Shown here: one piece after another, positions 43,689 to 46,092 of the stretch
Layout: each line of letters starts with the position of its first letter
How positions within the stretch are numbered: the stretch's first letter is position 1
NCBI GenBank assembly: GCA_030065985.1
Contig: JASJCM010000020.1
Span: 1-46,092 of the forward strand
From: Woeseiaceae bacterium
Lineage (GTDB): Bacteria; Pseudomonadota; Gammaproteobacteria; Steroidobacterales; Woeseiaceae
DNA: 46,092 nucleotides
Direction: 5' to 3'
Notes under the pieces: model-generated
Database searches by the model: none
The model's input: only the letters and a program-made list of their open reading frames with translations
What the model was told of the DNA's origin: nothing
Translations under genes and position numbers: made by a program

Positions 43689-45065
43689 ATGACAATGCTC
43701 AGTAACCAGGCCGACGGCGACAAACGGCGCTCCCTTCACGGCCACTGGTCCTCGCGGATGGCGTTTATCCTCGCCGTCACCGGCTCTGCGGTCGGGCTTG
43801 GCAATATCTGGAAGTTCCCGTACATCGCCGGACAGAATGGCGGCGGTGCTTTCGTCCTGGTTTACCTGGTCTGTGTCGTACTGATCGGCATGCCGGTCAT
43901 GATGTCGGAGATCCTGATCGGCCGGCGTGGGCGTCGCAACCCGGTCGCCACGATGAAACTGCTCGGTCAGGAAGAGGGCAGCTCGGAGCGTTGGAAGTGG
44001 GTCGGCGGCATGGGTGTGCTCGCCGGTATCCTGATTCTCTCTTATTACAGCGTCATCGCCGGCTGGACGCTGGCGTACATCGTCAAAAGTGTGACCGGCG
44101 CGTTCGCGGGCGCCAGTGCCGGGGTTGTTGGCGACGAATTCGACAGTTTTGTCAGCGATTGGCGCCTCGTCGCCCTGACACACACGATCTTTATGGGCCT
44201 CGCCGTATTCGTGGTGGCACGCGGCGTCGAGCGCGGTCTCGAGCAGGCCGTGCGATTCATGGTGCCCGCACTGCTCGTGCTGATGTTGGTCCTGCTTGGT
44301 TACGCGATCAGTTCCGGGTACTTCGGTCAGGGCGTGGCGTTCATGTTCACACCGGACTTCAGCAAGCTGACGTGGGGTAGTGTTCTGGCGGCGCTGGGTC
44401 AGGCGTTCTTCACTCTGAGTATCGGCATGGGCGCTGTCATGGCCTACGGTGCTTACCTGCCCGAGGAAACCTCGATTACGGGCGCGTCCGCGGCCGTCGT
44501 TACCGCGGATACGTCGATAGCGATCCTCGCCGGACTGGCCATTTTCCCGCTTGTGTTTGCGAACGGTCTGACGCCGGGCGACGGGCCCGGCCTAGTGTTC
44601 AATACGCTACCGCTTGCCTTCGGTCAGATGGCCGGTGGCGTCTTTTTCTCGACCGTGTTCTTCGTCCTTTTGTCGTTCGCGGCCTGGACGTCGGCGATTG
44701 GCCTTATGGAGCCCGCGGTTGCGTGGATCGTCGAGCATTTCCACAAGACCCGTGCGCAGGCAACGGTCGGCGTTGGCCTTCTGATCTGGTTACTCGGCTT
44801 TGGTTCGGTCCTGTCGTTCAACGTGCTCGCTGACACCAAGTTCCTGGCCGGTACCATTTTCGACAATGTCGACTACCTGACCAGTAACATCATGCTGCCG
44901 CTCGGCGGATTGCTGATTGTGATCTTCGCGGGTTGGGTGATGTGCCGTAATTCCACGGCGGACGAACTCGGCAACTCGGGAGGCCTTTTCAAGGCCTGGC
45001 GCATACTGGCCAGGTACGTGGCCCCGATCGGCATTCTGCTAGTCCTGATCAACGCGGTTCGGTAA
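43689..45065 (+). CDS. Sodium-dependent transporter (NSS/SNF family)
   Basis: 458 residues with about eleven to twelve transmembrane segments. The sodium-binding signature AVTGSAVGLGNIWKFPYIAGQNGGGAF is near the N terminus and SIGMGAVMAYGAYLPEE in the seventh-helix region. The family imports amino acids or related solutes with Na+. It stands between smpB and ratA, which in E. coli are direct divergent neighbours, so it looks inserted into a conserved neighbourhood. No close Shine-Dalgarno sequence. Confidence 0.94.
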   Translation: MTMLSNQADGDKRRSLHGHWSSRMAFILAVTGSAVGLGNIWKFPYIAGQNGGGAFVLVYLVCVVLIGMPVMMSEILIGRRGRRNPVATMKLLGQEEGSSERWKWVGGMGVLAGILILSYYSVIAGWTLAYIVKSVTGAFAGASAGVVGDEFDSFVSDWRLVALTHTIFMGLAVFVVARGVERGLEQAVRFMVPALLVLMLVLLGYAISSGYFGQGVAFMFTPDFSKLTWGSVLAALGQAFFTLSIGMGAVMAYGAYLPEETSITGASAAVVTADTSIAILAGLAIFPLVFANGLTPGDGPGLVFNTLPLAFGQMAGGVFFSTVFFVLLSFAAWTSAIGLMEPAVAWIVEHFHKTRAQATVGVGLLIWLLGFGSVLSFNVLADTKFLAGTIFDNVDYLTSNIMLPLGGLLIVIFAGWVMCRNSTADELGNSGGLFKAWRILARYVAPIGILLVLINAVR

Positions 45066-45087
45066 GCGCGCCGCCGACGCCAGCACG

Positions 45088-45522
45088 ATGCGCAAAGTCA
45101 GTCGCAGCGCACTAGTGCCGTACTCTGCGGCGCAGATGTACGAGCTCATCAAGGACGTCGAGAAATATCCGCATTTTCTGCCGTGGTGCAACGACGCCGA
45201 GTTGCACATCGATCGCGATGACTTCATCGAAGCTTCACTCGAGCTGCATCGCGGCAAGATCAGCAAGCGTTTCAGGACACGCAATGCTTTACAACCGAAC
45301 GAATCGCTTGGCATTGAGCTCGTCGGCGGTCCGTTTCGACACATGTCGGGTGGCTGGACCTTTCAGCAGCTCGGCGACGCAGGTTGCAAAGTCGCACTGG
45401 TGCTCGAGTTTGAGTTCGAGAGCAAGGCCACCGATGTGATCTTCGGGCGATTCTTCGAGAGTATCTGCAGCTCGCTTGTCGACTCGTTTACCCGGCGAGC
45501 TGCAGAGATGTACGCGGGCTAG
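45088..45522 (+). CDS. ratA: SRPBCC family protein RatA (COQ10-like)
   Basis: 144 residues of the START/polyketide-cyclase fold: VSRSALVPYSAAQMYELIKDVEKYPHFLPWCNDAELH and FEFESKATDVIFGRFFESICSSLVDSFTRRA. E. coli RatA was described as a toxin blocking 70S formation, whereas homologues bind ubiquinone (COQ10 family); the sequence here does not decide between them. Followed by rnfH after two bases, the usual ratA-ratB order. Confidence 0.95.
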   Translation: MRKVSRSALVPYSAAQMYELIKDVEKYPHFLPWCNDAELHIDRDDFIEASLELHRGKISKRFRTRNALQPNESLGIELVGGPFRHMSGGWTFQQLGDAGCKVALVLEFEFESKATDVIFGRFFESICSSLVDSFTRRAAEMYAG

Positions 45523-45524
45523 CG

Positions 45525-45800
45525 ATGGCGATGATCTCGGTTGAACTTGTCTTCGCCACGCCGGATAAGCAGGTGCTGCGGTCGATCACGCTGCCGGAGA
45601 AAGCGACGGTTGACGATGTCATCAGGGCAGGAAACCTGAAGAGGGATTTCCCGGAACTCGTACAAGAGGGCATGCAGGCAGGTGTGTGGGGGCGCCCCGT
45701 CGATCGCGATCACATCGTTAAAGAGGGCGATCGTGTCGAGTTGTACCGGCCGCTGGAAATCGACCCGCGCGAGGCGCGTCGCCTAAAGGCCGGGATTTAG
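45525..45800 (+). CDS. rnfH: RnfH family ubiquitin-like protein
   Basis: 91 residues with the beta-grasp pattern VELVFATPDKQVLRSITLPEKATVDDVIRAG and the family ending VELYRPLEIDPREARRLKAG. Also called RatB; function uncertain. Its end overlaps the convergent bamE by 18 bases. Confidence 0.95.
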   Translation: MAMISVELVFATPDKQVLRSITLPEKATVDDVIRAGNLKRDFPELVQEGMQAGVWGRPVDRDHIVKEGDRVELYRPLEIDPREARRLKAGI

Positions 45801-46092
45801 CTCCTGGTCCTTGCGTATCTCGCTGACGATATCGTCCTTGAAAAACACCGACACCCAGCGCTCGAACGACGCCTCTTCACGGCCGACTTTCAGGTAGTAG
45901 ACGTAGTCCCAGCGATCCCGGTGAAACGGATCGTCGATCATCGGGGTGCCAAGCAGGAAGCGAACCTGTTTACGGGTCATGCCAACCTCGAGCTGTGCCA
46001 GGTCTTCTTCCTGCACGAGATTGCCTTGCGCAATGGACGCACGATAGACGCAGCCGCTCGACACGAGCAGCGCCAGAATCGCGCAAAGAACG
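45783..46092 (-). CDS. bamE: Outer-membrane assembly lipoprotein BamE, 5' end beyond the window
   Basis: Partial: the reading frame continues past the right edge. The visible part has a lipobox LVSSGC preceded by a hydrophobic stretch (VLCAILALL), then QGNLVQEEDLAQLEVGMTRKQVRFLLGTPMIDDPFHRDRWDYVYYL, the BamE/SmpA fold signature, and ends KDQELNPGL. An internal GTG at 46064 is not the start since the signal peptide extends upstream. BamE, RnfH, RatA and SmpB/ssrA are neighbours in many gammaproteobacteria. Confidence 0.95.
   Translation of the reverse strand, partial: VLCAILALLVSSGCVYRASIAQGNLVQEEDLAQLEVGMTRKQVRFLLGTPMIDDPFHRDRWDYVYYLKVGREEASFERWVSVFFKDDIVSEIRKDQELNPGL

Overview
The window reads as ordinary chromosome of a GC-rich gammaproteobacterium. 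Several gene neighbourhoods known from Enterobacteria and Pseudomonas are preserved: dapA divergent from gcvR-bcp with bepA next to them; orn divergent from rsgA; ppsA divergent from ppsR; ffs-dnaX-ybaB-recR; and smpB-ssrA close to ratA-rnfH and bamE. The many uncharacterised exported proteins, the multihaem cytochrome and the two PPK2 enzymes suggest a free-living, possibly marine lineage of the Woeseia/Chromatiales kind, but that placement is an impression and was not computed. No insertion sequence, prophage, CRISPR array or resistance island is visible. Coding density is very high, and no stretch longer than 300 bases lacks a gene or RNA.

Layout. 0-4 kb: bepA, bcp and gcvR on the minus strand; dapA and a very small lipoprotein in the bamC position on the plus strand; then tRNA-Ser(GGA) with a terminator and a hairpin cassette. 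4-11.3 kb: an exported protein with a GlyGly-CTERM-like tail, a two-domain polyphosphate:AMP phosphotransferase, a small periplasmic protein, an octahaem cytochrome lipoprotein, class I aldolase and a second PPK2. 11.3-17.6 kb: SRP RNA, dnaX-ybaB-recR-hinT, rsgA/orn, and a short operon of methyltransferase-like, GFA-like and SH3 genes. 17.6-25.1 kb: PEP synthase and its regulator, yqiB, a coiled-coil protein, a small acidic exported protein behind a palindromic promoter, and the tail-specific protease. 25.2-33.5 kb: the most accessory-looking part, a minus-strand series of a lipoprotein metalloprotease, a Ycf46-like AAA+ ATPase, an FHA/coiled-coil protein, two small membrane proteins, a small hydrophilic protein and a YkvA-domain protein, followed by an NlpC/P60 lipoprotein and two other lipoproteins. 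33.6-42.4 kb: amidotransferase, srkA, typA, DUF1684, a saccharopine-dehydrogenase-like reductase with a GNAT enzyme, and two exported proteins. 42.4-46.1 kb: a second hairpin cassette, ssrA (tag ANDDNYALAA), smpB, an NSS-family transporter, ratA, rnfH, and bamE cut by the window edge.

Functional links. ssrA and smpB form the ribosome-rescue pair. PpsR reversibly inactivates PpsA at the Thr-Cys-His motif, which is present here. Pap and the single-domain PPK2 both use polyphosphate and may together maintain AMP/ADP/ATP pools. BepA, the BamC-like protein and BamE all belong to outer-membrane assembly.

The most interesting signals are: (1) two cassettes placed directly 3' of tRNA-Ser and of ssrA, each made of a terminator and two hairpins with compensating stem substitutions, each closed by a partial copy of the RNA gene's own 3' end; (2) a set of genes whose start codon lies exactly six bases after a -10-like hexamer, pointing to leaderless mRNAs; (3) a shared, oppositely oriented -10 region between rsgA and orn; (4) a BamC apparently reduced to its N-terminal lasso; and (5) the FHA/AAA+/metalloprotease gene series.
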